A stretch of DNA of 64,000 nucleotides from an uncultured Sphingomonadaceae bacterium (GTDB taxonomy: Bacteria; Pseudomonadota; Alphaproteobacteria; Sphingomonadales; Sphingomonadaceae), in assembly GCA_947488625.1 (NCBI GenBank), contig CANKZR010000001.1, positions 248,001-312,000 of the forward strand. The letters run 5' to 3'. This document shows, one piece after another, positions 7,790-17,072 of this stretch (its first letter is position 1; each line of letters begins with the position of its first letter). A program made the position numbers and the translations under genes. Below the pieces are notes generated by a model, which worked only from the letters and a program-made list of their open reading frames with translations, had not been told where the DNA came from and searched no databases.

Positions 7790-8605
7790 TTACGTCTGGC
7801 AGTTGCCGCAGAACCAGGTGCTGCGTCCGCCTTGCGTGATACGGCGTATAATACCGTCGCCGCAGGTCAGGCAAGCTTCTCCCTCCCGGCCATAGACGAG
7901 AAAACGGGTGGCGAAATAGCCCAGCTCGCCATCGGGCGCGGCGTAATCACGCAAGGTGGAGCCACCATCGCGAATCGATTGTTCCAGCACGTCCCTGATT
8001 GCAGGCACCAGTCGCTCCAGGGCAGGTCGATAGACGCGCCCCCCTGCCTTGCGCGGATGGATGCCGACGCGGTGCAGCGCCTCGCATACATAGATATTGC
8101 CGAGGCCCGCCACCACGTGCTGGTCCAGCAGCAGCAGCTTGATCGCCTGCCTGCGCCCCTTGATGGCAGTTCGCAGGTGTTCGACGGTAAGGCCATCGCC
8201 CAATGGCTCCGGCCCCATCGCGGCAAAGGCGGGCCAGGTGTCCAGCGCGTCTGTTTCCACCAGGTCGACATAACCGAAACGACGCGGATCGTTCAGAGCA
8301 AAGCGATGGTCGGCAGTCTCGATCAGCAGGTGATCGTGCTTGTCCGGCATCTCGGGGTCGATCCGCCAGCGCCCGCTCATGCCGAGGTGAAAGATCATGG
8401 TCTGCGCGCGGTCTGTATTTATAAGGCCATATTTGGCGCGGCGGCCAAGCCCCGTAACGCGCGCGCCGGTCATTGCCTGTCCCAGCCCGTCGGGAAAGGG
8501 GAAGCGCATGTCGGGCCGCCCCAGCACGACGCGGGTCAGCCGCGCACCCTCAAGGTAGCGCGCCAATCCGCGCACGGTGGTTTCGACTTCGGGAAGCTCT
8601 GGCAT
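7790..8605 (-). CDS. mutM: Formamidopyrimidine-DNA glycosylase (MutM/Fpg)
   Basis: Removes 8-oxoguanine and formamidopyrimidines and cleaves the strand by beta,delta-elimination. The ATG at 8605 gives the mature catalytic N-terminus 'PELPEVETT', with Pro2 as nucleophile and Glu3 as acid; the track's earlier start would bury it. The C-terminal zinc finger 'CLTC...CGNC' is complete. 271 aa, normal length. Divergent from ubiE with 56 bases between starts. Together with nth it gives this window two oxidative base-repair enzymes. Confidence 0.97.
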   Translation of the reverse strand: MPELPEVETTVRGLARYLEGARLTRVVLGRPDMRFPFPDGLGQAMTGARVTGLGRRAKYGLINTDRAQTMIFHLGMSGRWRIDPEMPDKHDHLLIETADHRFALNDPRRFGYVDLVETDALDTWPAFAAMGPEPLGDGLTVEHLRTAIKGRRQAIKLLLLDQHVVAGLGNIYVCEALHRVGIHPRKAGGRVYRPALERLVPAIRDVLEQSIRDGGSTLRDYAAPDGELGYFATRFLVYGREGEACLTCGDGIIRRITQGGRSTWFCGNCQT

Positions 8606-8661
8606 GACACGGGCCTTTATCACCCTTTGCGCAGCGGGCAATTGCCCCTAAGTGGTCAGCC

Positions 8662-9429
8662 ATGAACGACCCAGCAAGCCGCTCGATCAACGACCCCGTG
8701 AACGACACGGTCTCCTTCGGTTATGAAGACGTTGCACCGGAAGAGAAGACGCAGCGCGTGGGCGCGGTCTTTTCCAATGTCGCGCGCAAGTACGATATCA
8801 TGAACGATGCCATGTCGGGCGGTATGCACCGCTTGTGGAAAGACCAGTTCGTGCGCCGCGTGAAGCCGCAGCCGGGCGAGGCCATACTGGATATGGCAGG
8901 CGGCACCGGCGACATTGCTTTCCGCATGGCCGCGAAGGGCGCCGAAGTGGTGGTGGCCGACATCAATCAGGACATGCTGGACGTTGGCATAGAACGCGCG
9001 ATGGAACGCGGTCTCGCTGGTCTGTCGTGGTCGTGCCAGAATGCCGAGACGCTGACCTATCCTGACAGGCAGTTCGACGCCTACACCATCGTCTTCGGCA
9101 TTCGTAACGTGACCCATATCGACAAGGCGCTGGCCGAGGCGCACCGTGTGCTGAAATACGGCGGGCGATTCTATTGCATGGAGTTTTCCACCACCGAATG
9201 GCCGGGTTTCAAGGAACTATACGACGCCTATTCGCACAAGCTGATGCCGCAAATCGGCAAGGCAATTGCGGGCGACGAGGAAAGCTATCGCTATCTGGCC
9301 GAATCGATCCGCCGTTTTCCCAAGCCGCCCGAATTCGAGGCGATGATAAGGGATGCAGGCTTCGTGCGCACGCGAGTGGAAAAGATCCTGGGCGGCGCGG
9401 TGAATATCCATTCGGGCTGGAAAGTCTGA
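8662..9429 (+). CDS. ubiE: Ubiquinone/menaquinone C-methyltransferase UbiE
   Basis: SAM-dependent methylation of the demethoxy-quinol ring in ubiquinone synthesis. The 255-aa protein has 'VARKYDIMNDAMSGGMHRLWK', SAM motif I 'LDMAGGTGDIAFRMA', 'VFGIRNVTHIDKAL' and the C-terminal 'GGAVNIHSGWKV', all typical of UbiE. The N-terminus carries about 20 extra residues rich in Asn/Asp. The ubiB start follows five bases after the stop, so the two are co-transcribed. Confidence 0.97.
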   Translation: MNDPASRSINDPVNDTVSFGYEDVAPEEKTQRVGAVFSNVARKYDIMNDAMSGGMHRLWKDQFVRRVKPQPGEAILDMAGGTGDIAFRMAAKGAEVVVADINQDMLDVGIERAMERGLAGLSWSCQNAETLTYPDRQFDAYTIVFGIRNVTHIDKALAEAHRVLKYGGRFYCMEFSTTEWPGFKELYDAYSHKLMPQIGKAIAGDEESYRYLAESIRRFPKPPEFEAMIRDAGFVRTRVEKILGGAVNIHSGWKV

Positions 9430-9433
9430 CCGG

Positions 9434-10990
9434 GTGACACGTCCCGCAACGCATATCTGGCGGCTTCTGAAATGGGGGCGCATCCTTGCGCGTCACGGCG
9501 CCCTGCGCGGGATCGAGCGTGATCCCAATACGCCTGCGCCGGTAAAGCGCTTGTGCCGTGTTGCGCGTTTCGGCACGATCCAGCCGCAAGAGCCCGACTA
9601 TGCAGGGGCATTTCGCGATATCGGACCTGCCGCGATCAAGCTGGGGCAGACGCTGGCAACTCGTCCCGACCTTGTAGGCGACGAGGCAGCAAAGAACCTG
9701 CTGAGCCTGCAGGACAGCCTGCCGCCGGTGCCCTTCGCCGCGATCCGCAAGCAGATCGAGGACAGCTTCGAGCGGCCGCTGGAAGATATCTTCGCCGAAG
9801 TCGATCCCGACCCCGTGGGTGCTGCATCCATCGCACAGGTCCACAAAGGCGTGACGACAGAGGGGCGCACCGTCGCCATCAAGGTTCTGCGCCCTGGCAT
9901 CCGCGAGAAGTTCGAGCGTGACATCGCCACCTACGAATGGGCTGCGGCGCATCTGGAAGGCATGGGCGGCGAGGCCCGCCGCCTGCGCCCGCGGCTCACC
10001 ATTGCCAACTTCAAGCGCTGGACCAATTCGGAGCTGGATTTCCGGCGCGAAGCGGCCAGCGCGTCCGAACTGGCGGACGAGATGCGCAGCGTTGCAGGCT
10101 ATGCCATCCCCGGCATCGACTGGGACCGCACCAATGGCCGCGTGCTGACGATCGAATGGATCGACGGGGTCAAGATCAGCAATATGGAAGCGCTGATCGA
10201 AGGCGGGCAGGACATGCCCGATCTGGCCCGGCGGCTGGTGCTGGCCTTCCTGACGCAGGCGATCAGCGGCGGTTTCTTCCATGCCGACATGCACCAGGGA
10301 AACCTGTTCGTGAAAGCCGATGGGACCATCGTGGCCATCGATTTCGGGATCATGGGCCGGATTGACCGGCGCGCGCGGCAATGGCTGGCGGAAATTCTCT
10401 ACGGCCTGATCACCGGCAATTACAAACGCGTGGCCGAGATACACTTCGAGGCGCAATATGTGCCCAGTTATCACTCGGTAGACGAGTTCGCGACCGCGCT
10501 GCGCGCCGTGGGCGAGCCGATGCGCGGCAAGCCGGTGAGCGAGCTTTCCGTCGGGCAGATGCTGGACGGCCTGTTTGCCATCACCCGCGATTTCGACATG
10601 CAGACCCAGCCGCACCTCTTGTTGCTGCAAAAAACCATGGTGATGGTGGAAGGCATTGCCACCCAGCTTAATCCGCAGATCAACATGTGGGACGTATCGG
10701 CGCCTTTCGTGCGCAGCTGGATACGCGACGAGCTGGGTCCGGAAGCCGCGATTGCCGATCGCATCCGTACCGATGTGGATACCCTGCTTCGCATTCCCGA
10801 CCTCGTACGCCGGATAGAGGATCGCTTCCCCGCCAAAGGCGGCGCACCCGAAGCGCCGCCTTTGCCCGAAGTTGAACTGGTGTGGGAGCGCAAGCAGCGT
10901 GAAGGACGCGGCTGGATAGGCTATGTCGTCGCCGCCGCGCTGGGCGGGGTGGCCGTATGGGGGGCGACGCTAGCGGGCCTGATCGGCTAA
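9434..10990 (+). CDS. ubiB: UbiB-family atypical kinase, ubiquinone biosynthesis
   Basis: Membrane-anchored ABC1/ADCK-type protein required for aerobic ubiquinone synthesis; it has ATPase rather than hydroxylase activity in studied homologues. The 518-aa product has the diagnostic 'AAIKLGQ' (KxGQ motif), 'AIKVLRPG' lysine, 'GGFFHADMHQGNLF' catalytic loop and 'AIDFGIMGRI' metal-binding motif, then a C-terminal hydrophobic anchor 'YVVAAALGGVAVWGATLAGL'. The start is GTG at 9434, five bases after ubiE, with no ATG nearby. Confidence 0.95.
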   Translation: MTRPATHIWRLLKWGRILARHGALRGIERDPNTPAPVKRLCRVARFGTIQPQEPDYAGAFRDIGPAAIKLGQTLATRPDLVGDEAAKNLLSLQDSLPPVPFAAIRKQIEDSFERPLEDIFAEVDPDPVGAASIAQVHKGVTTEGRTVAIKVLRPGIREKFERDIATYEWAAAHLEGMGGEARRLRPRLTIANFKRWTNSELDFRREAASASELADEMRSVAGYAIPGIDWDRTNGRVLTIEWIDGVKISNMEALIEGGQDMPDLARRLVLAFLTQAISGGFFHADMHQGNLFVKADGTIVAIDFGIMGRIDRRARQWLAEILYGLITGNYKRVAEIHFEAQYVPSYHSVDEFATALRAVGEPMRGKPVSELSVGQMLDGLFAITRDFDMQTQPHLLLLQKTMVMVEGIATQLNPQINMWDVSAPFVRSWIRDELGPEAAIADRIRTDVDTLLRIPDLVRRIEDRFPAKGGAPEAPPLPEVELVWERKQREGRGWIGYVVAAALGGVAVWGATLAGLIG

Positions 10991-11051
10991 GGATTGGGGA
11001 AACCGCGCTGCACCGCTTGAGCCTGGCACCATCGCAGTCCAGACAATCGCC

Positions 11052-12149
11052 ATGACCAATCCGCTTAGATGGTGGGAGGACCTTGGGCGTCCGCTGGCGC
11101 GCCTGCCGCGATGGGCTGCTGCCGCGCTGCTGGCCCTGCTGGCGACGCTGATGGTGTGGAGTGCCGTTGCCACGGGGCCGGGCGGCACGGCTCCCAGCGC
11201 GCAGACAGAGGTCGAGGCTGACCGTTCCGGGGGCGATCTTGCCCTCTACGCGCGCATTTCGCAGCGCGTGGCCAACGGTGAAGACTATTACGTGGCTGCC
11301 CTGGATGAGCAGCGCTCCGGGGATTATCCCACGCGGCCCTTCGTCACGGTGCGTCTGCCCACCTTGTCATGGCTGCATGCCAGCATCGGCGTCGACGGCG
11401 TAAGGATGCTCGGCATGGTATTGCTGCTGGGCTGCATGTTCGGCCTGCACCAGCGGCTGCCGCTTACCATGCCAACTGCAGAACGCGTGGGTGCCCTGTT
11501 CATGCTGGCGCTGGGCGGCGCTGCGGTGGCGGCGCCGCAGTCCGGACTGGTGCATGAGGTGCTGGCAGGCTTGCTGCTGACCCTGGCTTTCACGCTTTAT
11601 ACGCCTTCGCGCTGGTGGCCCAGCCTGCTGGCGGCGGGGCTGGCGCTGGCGGTGCGCGAACTGGCCGCGCCTTTCGTTCTACTGTGGCTGGCCTTTGCAA
11701 TCGGCGATAAACGCTGGCGCGAAATTGCGGCGCTGTGTCTTCTTCTCACTCTCTTCGCGGCTGGCATGTATTTCCATTACCTTGGCGTGGAGGCGCAATC
11801 CCTGCCGGGTGATCCGGCGTCCCAAGGCTGGGACGGTTTGGCAGGCCTTGCCTTGCCGCTGCTGGCCCTATCGCGCCTTACCGCGCTGCTGGTGCTGCCC
11901 ACCGTGCTTGCCGCGCCGCTGGCGATCCTGCCGTTCGTGGGATGGCTGGGGCTGGGCGGGCGGATGGGACTGTTCGGCGTGCTATGGTTTGCCGGGTTCT
12001 TCACCGCGATGGCGCTATTCGCCCGGCCAGAGAATTTCTATTGGGTGCAGCTGACATTGCCCGCCTATATGGCAGGCATGGCCCTGGCCCCGCGCGCGAT
12101 CGTCGAATTGGGAAAAATATCTTTCGGGCAAAGGGAAAGGCAACCTTAA
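11052..12149 (+). CDS. Hypothetical polytopic membrane protein (GT-C-like)
   Basis: 365 aa with about eight to nine hydrophobic segments. After the first helix there is an extracytoplasmic loop with 'GGDLALYARISQRVANGEDYYVAA', where an acidic pair and Tyr-rich stretch resemble the first loop of GT-C or DUF2029 glycosyltransferases using polyprenyl-phosphate sugars. I am not certain of the family. It sits between ubiB and coaBC on the same strand and ends at an intrinsic terminator, so it is likely read from its own or the ubiEB promoter. Confidence 0.65.
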   Translation: MTNPLRWWEDLGRPLARLPRWAAAALLALLATLMVWSAVATGPGGTAPSAQTEVEADRSGGDLALYARISQRVANGEDYYVAALDEQRSGDYPTRPFVTVRLPTLSWLHASIGVDGVRMLGMVLLLGCMFGLHQRLPLTMPTAERVGALFMLALGGAAVAAPQSGLVHEVLAGLLLTLAFTLYTPSRWWPSLLAAGLALAVRELAAPFVLLWLAFAIGDKRWREIAALCLLLTLFAAGMYFHYLGVEAQSLPGDPASQGWDGLAGLALPLLALSRLTALLVLPTVLAAPLAILPFVGWLGLGGRMGLFGVLWFAGFFTAMALFARPENFYWVQLTLPAYMAGMALAPRAIVELGKISFGQRERQP

Positions 12150-12166
12150 CCAAGATTTGCCAAGAC

Positions 12167-12194
12167 GCCCGCTTGGACTATTAGCGGGCTTTGT
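12167..12194 (+). terminator. Terminator hairpin before coaBC
   Basis: GCCCGCT and AGCGGGC form a 7-bp stem with a nine-base loop followed by TTTGT. It ends six bases before the coaBC start, so it should separate that gene from the upstream membrane gene, or it could act as a leader structure over the ribosome site. Confidence 0.6.
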
Positions 12195-12199
12195 AACCG

Positions 12200-13939
12200 A
12201 TGCTTGAGCAGCGGATTGATGGTTTGGAACAGGAGGGACAGTCGACCAGTCCTAGAATCCTGCTTGTGGTGGGTGGCGGTATCGCTGCCTACAAGTCTTG
12301 TGAGCTCGTTCGCCTGATAGCCAAGGGCGGGGGCGAGACGAACTGTGTCCTCACCAATGGGGGCGCGCAATTCGTCACGCCCATGGCGCTGGCCGCGCTT
12401 TCGGGCAACCAGGTCCACACCTCGCTGTGGGATCTGAAGAACGAAGCCGAGATCGGCCATATCCAGCTATCGCGGGAAGCGGACCTCGTGGTAGTCTGTC
12501 CCGCGACTGCAGACCTGATGGCGAAGATGAATGCCGGCATCGCCGATGATCTGGCCACCACGCTGATTCTCGCCACGGACAAGCCCGTACTGACCGTTCC
12601 AGCCATGAACGTGAAGATGTGGGAGCATCCCGCCACGCAGCGCAACATCGAGAATTTGCGCGATTCCGGTGTGCGGGTGATGACGCCCGACGAGGGCGCG
12701 ATGGCCTGCGGAGAATTTGGCCCCGGTCGCCTGCCCGACCCCGAAATGGTGTGGCTGGAAATCGCCGACATGCTGGGCCTTGATCCCGGTATCGCGGGAC
12801 AGGATATCGAGGACTACCTGCGCGCCGTGGAAGCGGGTGCGGAGGAGGAAGATTTCGAAGACGACAAGTTCGGCGACGATCATCCCGGCGGGCTAGCCGG
12901 AATGCTGGCCAGCATCATTCCGCGCTCCAACCCGCGCAAGATCGAGGATGACGAAGTCACCTTCGACGGCGAAAAATTGGAAGACGGCGAGCTTGAAGGC
13001 GAAGAGGCGCTGGGCGACGGTCCGGACCTGCCGGAGCCTGATTACACTGGCGTCGAACACCTGATGGCGACCAAGGGCAAGGCCAAGGCCGCCCCGCCGA
13101 CCGATCGCGAAGCCATCAACCACGAAGTCAACGCGCGTCAGGAGGCTCCGCAACCATTCGAGGGCGAGGAGGCCGCGGCCCCGGTCAATCCGCTGGAGCC
13201 GGGGCATGTGCAATCGCCTGAACTCGATCCGATCGACACCTTCGATCCGCTTGCCGGGCAGCCTGGTTTCGAGGACGCTATCGAGCATCGCCCGCTGTAC
13301 GGGAAACATATCCTTGTCACCGCCGGGCCAACGCACGAGCCGATCGACCCCGTGCGCTATCTGGCCAACCGTTCCAGCGGAAAGCAGGGCTTTGCCATCG
13401 CCGCCGCCGCTGCGGCCGCCGGGGCCAGGGTGACGCTGGTGGCTGGCCCGGTTCATCTGCGCACGCCCTTGGGGGTGGAACGTATCGACGTGGAAAGCGC
13501 CGAGGACATGGCCCGCGCCGTGCGCGAGACGCTGCCGGTCGATGCCGCTGTCATGGTGGCCGCTGTCGCCGACTGGCGCACGCGCGACTACAACGACATC
13601 AAGATCAAGAAGCGCGGCTCTGCCCCGCCAGCGCTGGTGCTGTCCGAGAATCCCGATATTCTCGCCAGCGTGGCCGCCAATCCCAAGCGGCCCGACCTGC
13701 TGATCGGCTTTGCTGCGGAAACCAATGATGTGGTCGACAATGCCCGCAAGAAGCGCAAGAGCAAAGGCGTCGACTGGATCGTCGCGAATGACGTGTCGGG
13801 CGAAGTGATGGGCGGTGACGACAACCAGGTCCACCTTGTGAAGGAAGGCAAGGTGGAGCACTGGGATCCGATGACGAAACAGGATGTGGCCACGAAACTG
13901 GTCGAGGAAATGGCTGCAAAGTTGACTGCCGATGACTGA
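12200..13939 (+). CDS. coaBC: Bifunctional CoaBC with long acidic linker
   Basis: Phosphopantothenate-cysteine ligase (CoaB) and phosphopantothenoylcysteine decarboxylase (CoaC), two consecutive steps to coenzyme A. CoaC covers about residues 16-200: '[21 protein letters not shown]' with the active His, the 'PAMNVKMW' clamp and '[10 protein letters not shown]' with the catalytic Cys. CoaB covers about 366-579, with '[16 protein letters not shown]' and the 'KIKKRGS' lysines. Between them lie about 165 residues rich in Asp, Glu and Pro that I cannot match to a domain; usual bifunctional proteins are near 400-430 aa. The 3' end overlaps dut by 8 bases. Confidence 0.96.
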   Translation: MLEQRIDGLEQEGQSTSPRILLVVGGGIAAYKSCELVRLIAKGGGETNCVLTNGGAQFVTPMALAALSGNQVHTSLWDLKNEAEIGHIQLSREADLVVVCPATADLMAKMNAGIADDLATTLILATDKPVLTVPAMNVKMWEHPATQRNIENLRDSGVRVMTPDEGAMACGEFGPGRLPDPEMVWLEIADMLGLDPGIAGQDIEDYLRAVEAGAEEEDFEDDKFGDDHPGGLAGMLASIIPRSNPRKIEDDEVTFDGEKLEDGELEGEEALGDGPDLPEPDYTGVEHLMATKGKAKAAPPTDREAINHEVNARQEAPQPFEGEEAAAPVNPLEPGHVQSPELDPIDTFDPLAGQPGFEDAIEHRPLYGKHILVTAGPTHEPIDPVRYLANRSSGKQGFAIAAAAAAAGARVTLVAGPVHLRTPLGVERIDVESAEDMARAVRETLPVDAAVMVAAVADWRTRDYNDIKIKKRGSAPPALVLSENPDILASVAANPKRPDLLIGFAAETNDVVDNARKKRKSKGVDWIVANDVSGEVMGGDDNQVHLVKEGKVEHWDPMTKQDVATKLVEEMAAKLTADD

Positions 13940-14390
13940 TCGCGTGCCGGTTAAGCTGAAGCGCCTGCCGCACGGTCATGGACTGGATCTGCCCGCCTAT
14001 GCCACGCAGGGCGCAGCGGGCATGGATGTGGTTGCGGCAGAGAATATCACGCTGCGCCCCGGATCGCGCCATGCGGTGGCCACGGGCTTTGCCGTGGCAA
14101 TCCCTCAGGGATACGAAATTCAGGTGCGCCCCCGTTCGGGGCTGGCGCTGAAGCACGGCATTACGGTGCCCAACACGCCCGGCACGATCGACAGCGACTA
14201 TCGCGGCGAGTTGAAGGTCATCATGATCAACCTTTCGGACGACAATTTCCCCATCCAGCGCGGCGACCGGATTGCCCAGCTGGTGCTGGCGCCGGTGACG
14301 GTGGCCGGATGGGAAGAGGTGGAAGACCTTGATGAAACCGCGCGCGGCGCAGGCGGCTTCGGTTCTACCGGAGGGCACCAAGCGCTTTAG
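13932..14390 (+). CDS. dut: dUTP diphosphatase
   Basis: Hydrolyses dUTP to dUMP, keeping uracil out of DNA and feeding thymidylate synthesis. The 152-aa trimeric-type enzyme shows the five family motifs, including 'AAGMDVVA', '[13 protein letters not shown]', '[14 protein letters not shown]', 'RGDRIAQLV' and the C-terminal flexible arm '[11 protein letters not shown]'. It overlaps the coaBC end by 8 bases, as in many alphaproteobacteria. Its stop overlaps the stop of the convergent membrane gene. Confidence 0.98.
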   Translation: MTDRVPVKLKRLPHGHGLDLPAYATQGAAGMDVVAAENITLRPGSRHAVATGFAVAIPQGYEIQVRPRSGLALKHGITVPNTPGTIDSDYRGELKVIMINLSDDNFPIQRGDRIAQLVLAPVTVAGWEEVEDLDETARGAGGFGSTGGHQAL

Positions 14391-14968
14391 GTATTCCGCA
14401 TCGCTTCGGTGCGGGCCTCGGCTCGGGCCATGCTGTGAAAAGATAGCGAGGCGGCGAACCACAGGGCCGCGAGCAGGGCAAGCACGCCCCACTCCACGTC
14501 ATGGCCCGGCATGATTCGCTGCGCCGCCAGTCCCAGTGCCAACTGGCTGACGGCGAGAATCCCCGTGATCGTCGCCATCGCGCGTGGCCGAAACCGCAGG
14601 AGGATAGAGGCTACGATTGCCATCGCGAGTAGCGTGAAGAAGCGCGGGTTGATCGACGCATCCTCGTCGCCGATAATTCCGACCGCCAGGTTGCTCCATA
14701 CGGTGAAGAAGGCGGCAAAGATGGCGAGGGCAAATCCAATCAGGTGTTGCCAGCTGCGTGCCAGCCTTAGTCCGCCTTCCGCTGCCAGACCGGTTATCAG
14801 CAGAATAACTGTCGCCATCGCGAAATCGCCGGTTGTCCAGTCGACCTCATCGGAAAATTGCATGGCAATGGCCGGCAGGGCCAGAAGCGCGGCAGCCGTG
14901 CTCCACCCGGCGATGCGCCAGCCGATCAGCCGCTGGTGAAAGGGAGTATCGTCGGTGGTTCGTGTCAT
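14387..14968 (-). CDS. Hypothetical membrane protein
   Basis: 193 aa with about six predicted transmembrane helices arranged in close pairs and a short charged C-terminus '[15 protein letters not shown]'. No catalytic or binding motif is visible and I do not recognise the family. It is monocistronic, convergent with dut (the two stop codons overlap by two bases) and divergent from the winged-helix regulator 130 bases away, which may control it. That regulatory link is only proximity. Confidence 0.65.
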   Translation of the reverse strand: MTRTTDDTPFHQRLIGWRIAGWSTAAALLALPAIAMQFSDEVDWTTGDFAMATVILLITGLAAEGGLRLARSWQHLIGFALAIFAAFFTVWSNLAVGIIGDEDASINPRFFTLLAMAIVASILLRFRPRAMATITGILAVSQLALGLAAQRIMPGHDVEWGVLALLAALWFAASLSFHSMARAEARTEAMRNT

Positions 14969-15097
14969 GGTCTAAATCCTGTCGCTGTCATGGCCACCTT
15001 GATGCGCCATTACGCGGGTGACCGGCATGAGGAATTCGTGAGCAATGGCTGAAAACCTTCCGCTTGTTCGCAAGACGGAATAAGACCGTCACCCACG

Positions 15098-16183
15098 ATG
15101 CAAGACGAACCGCCCATCCTTCATTTCGAGCCATTCACGCTGGACCGCGCCAACCGTCGCCTTATGCGCGAGGGGGATGAGATGGACATCGGCAGCCGCT
15201 ATTTCGATGCGCTGGTGCTGCTGGTGGAAGCCCGCGGCGCGCTTGTTACGAAAGACCGCTTCATGGAGGAAGTGTGGCGCGGCGTGCCTGTGACGGACGA
15301 GGCGCTGACGCAATGTATCCGCTCCTTGCGCCGCGCGCTGGACGACGACGCTGCACGTCCGCGCTACATCGCCACCGTTCCCAAGCATGGCTATCGCTTC
15401 GTCGGCACGCTGGATGACGGGGAACCCGCCGTTGCAACTGCACCGGCTGATCCTGTGCCTGCCCTGGGTCCGGCGGGGCGGCTGGCGGCAGCTTCTACCA
15501 TCGGCGGCGCGGTGGCAGGGTTGCTGGGCGGGGTATTTTACGCCGCCATCCTCGCATCGACCGCGGGCGAGCAAGGGAGCGCGGTTTTCCTCACCATCGT
15601 CTCGCTATGCCTGGTGGTGGGCGTGCTGGGCGGGGCGAGTGTCGGCATTGGCATGGCGCTTTTTTACGCTTCGCGCGGGTTAGGTGCCGCCATGCTGATC
15701 GCGGGCGGGGGCGCGGGCGGCCTGGTGATGGGGGCGCTGGGCAGGGTGATAGGTCTGGATCTCTTCCATGTGCTGGCAAGCGTCGGCCTCGGCCCCGTTA
15801 CCGGCATGCTGGAAGGCGCAATCATCGGGATGCTGGCGGGCGGTGGCTGTGCACTTGCCTTGCGACATGGCAGGATAAGCGGCGGCATCCTGGCCGCGCT
15901 GCTGGGTGCAGCCGGTGGCACAATATTGGCGCTTGCGGGCGGGCGATTGATGGCAGGCAGCCTCGTGCTGCTGGATCGCTCGCTCGATGGCTCCCGCTTG
16001 CGACTGGACGCGATGGGAGCGATGTTTGGCGAAAGCAATTTCGGTACGACCAGCCTCGCGATCAGCGCTGCTGTAGAAGCGGCGGTTTTCGTCACCTGCG
16101 TGGCACTGGCGGTGCAGCGCGTGGGTTGGGTGCAAAAGGAAAAGGCGGCGCCTCGCGACACCGCCCTTTCCGATTTCAGGTAG
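15098..16183 (+). CDS. Winged-helix regulator fused to a Gly/Ala-rich membrane domain
   Basis: 361 aa. Residues about 8-105 form an OmpR/PhoB-type trans_reg_C domain like that of CadC: 'GSRYFDALVLLVEARGALVTKDRFMEEVW', then 'VTDEALTQCIRSLRRAL' (recognition helix) and 'YIATVPKHGYRF' (wing). Residues about 130-345 are hydrophobic and rich in Gly and Ala, with seven or so possible transmembrane segments, instead of CadC's single helix and periplasmic sensor. There is no receiver domain. It would be a DNA-binding protein embedded in the inner membrane. It ends 7 bases from the convergent DUF4136 lipoprotein gene. Confidence 0.85.
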   Translation: MQDEPPILHFEPFTLDRANRRLMREGDEMDIGSRYFDALVLLVEARGALVTKDRFMEEVWRGVPVTDEALTQCIRSLRRALDDDAARPRYIATVPKHGYRFVGTLDDGEPAVATAPADPVPALGPAGRLAAASTIGGAVAGLLGGVFYAAILASTAGEQGSAVFLTIVSLCLVVGVLGGASVGIGMALFYASRGLGAAMLIAGGGAGGLVMGALGRVIGLDLFHVLASVGLGPVTGMLEGAIIGMLAGGGCALALRHGRISGGILAALLGAAGGTILALAGGRLMAGSLVLLDRSLDGSRLRLDAMGAMFGESNFGTTSLAISAAVEAAVFVTCVALAVQRVGWVQKEKAAPRDTALSDFR

Positions 16184-16190
16184 CTAACAC

Positions 16191-16913
16191 TTACCGCTCG
16201 TCGCGACGTACCGGCTGGTCTTCGGGCGCGATGGAAATGCGTACGGTTTCGCCCGAGTTACCGGGAAAATCGGTGAACATCGCCTCTACCAGATTGGGCA
16301 CGAGGTACTGCAAACGGTCGGAGGTGGAGGCCGCTTCGGCCTTGCCCTCGAACAGGCGCTCACCCGTGGAAGCATCGTCGATCTTCAGGTCGATGCCACT
16401 GGTGTAGACGGTGTAGCTGGAAATGTCCGGACCACGGCTGAAGAACGGATCGTGCCAGCCATAACCCCAGGCGCGATCGCGAACGTAGGCGACGCGGGTG
16501 TTGCCGCGGCGATCACGGAAGACCACCGGACGGGTATAGCTGCGCCACGGACTGTAGAACGGATCACGATAGCCGTACCCAAAGCCGGTGGAGCGGACCC
16601 GTTCGCGGCCATCATCCACGCCGTAGTCGAAGCGCACCAGCAAGGTGGCATCTTCGGCAGAGGCGGCCTGAACATAGCCAAGCTGCGCCATCTCTTCTTC
16701 GACCTCGTCCGCGTAGAGCGAGAATTCAAGACCGCCAGCGAGGGCGGGATCATCGGCGACGACGAAGAAGCTCTGACCCTGCGGCGCAGGTAACTGGCTT
16801 TCAAAGCGCGATACATCGGCGCGGAACGGCGTGGCGCAGGCAGCAAGGCCCAGCGCGATGGCAGGCACGGCGGCCAGCTTTGCACCTTTCATGGAAAACA
16901 GGGATTTCATCAT
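16191..16913 (-). CDS. DUF4136-type lipoprotein
   Basis: 240 aa from the ATG at 16913. A signal peptide ends at lipobox 'LAAC', so it should be lipidated and anchored in the periplasm or outer membrane. The mature part has the DUF4136 pattern: an N-terminal 'FVVADDPAL' strand, 'YADEVEEEMAQLGYVQA', an aromatic Gly/Tyr-rich middle ('FGYGYRDPFYSPWRSY') and 'GERLFEGKAEAAS...VPNLVEAMFTDFPG' at the C-terminus. The function of this family is unknown. About 160 bases upstream are free for its own promoter before trpS. Confidence 0.85.
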   Translation of the reverse strand: MMKSLFSMKGAKLAAVPAIALGLAACATPFRADVSRFESQLPAPQGQSFFVVADDPALAGGLEFSLYADEVEEEMAQLGYVQAASAEDATLLVRFDYGVDDGRERVRSTGFGYGYRDPFYSPWRSYTRPVVFRDRRGNTRVAYVRDRAWGYGWHDPFFSRGPDISSYTVYTSGIDLKIDDASTGERLFEGKAEAASTSDRLQYLVPNLVEAMFTDFPGNSGETVRISIAPEDQPVRRDER

Positions 16914-17072
16914 GACAAACTCTCTCAATTGCAAAGGTAGCGCGCGAGGCTCCTTCCGCTCCAACGCGCATGAATTTCTGCGATAATCAGTGCAATAGCA
17001 AGGACAGAGTGAACTGAAGTTGAACTGCATGAGGGCAAAAACGCAGCAATTTCAGTGAGATTGCCTGAAAAA

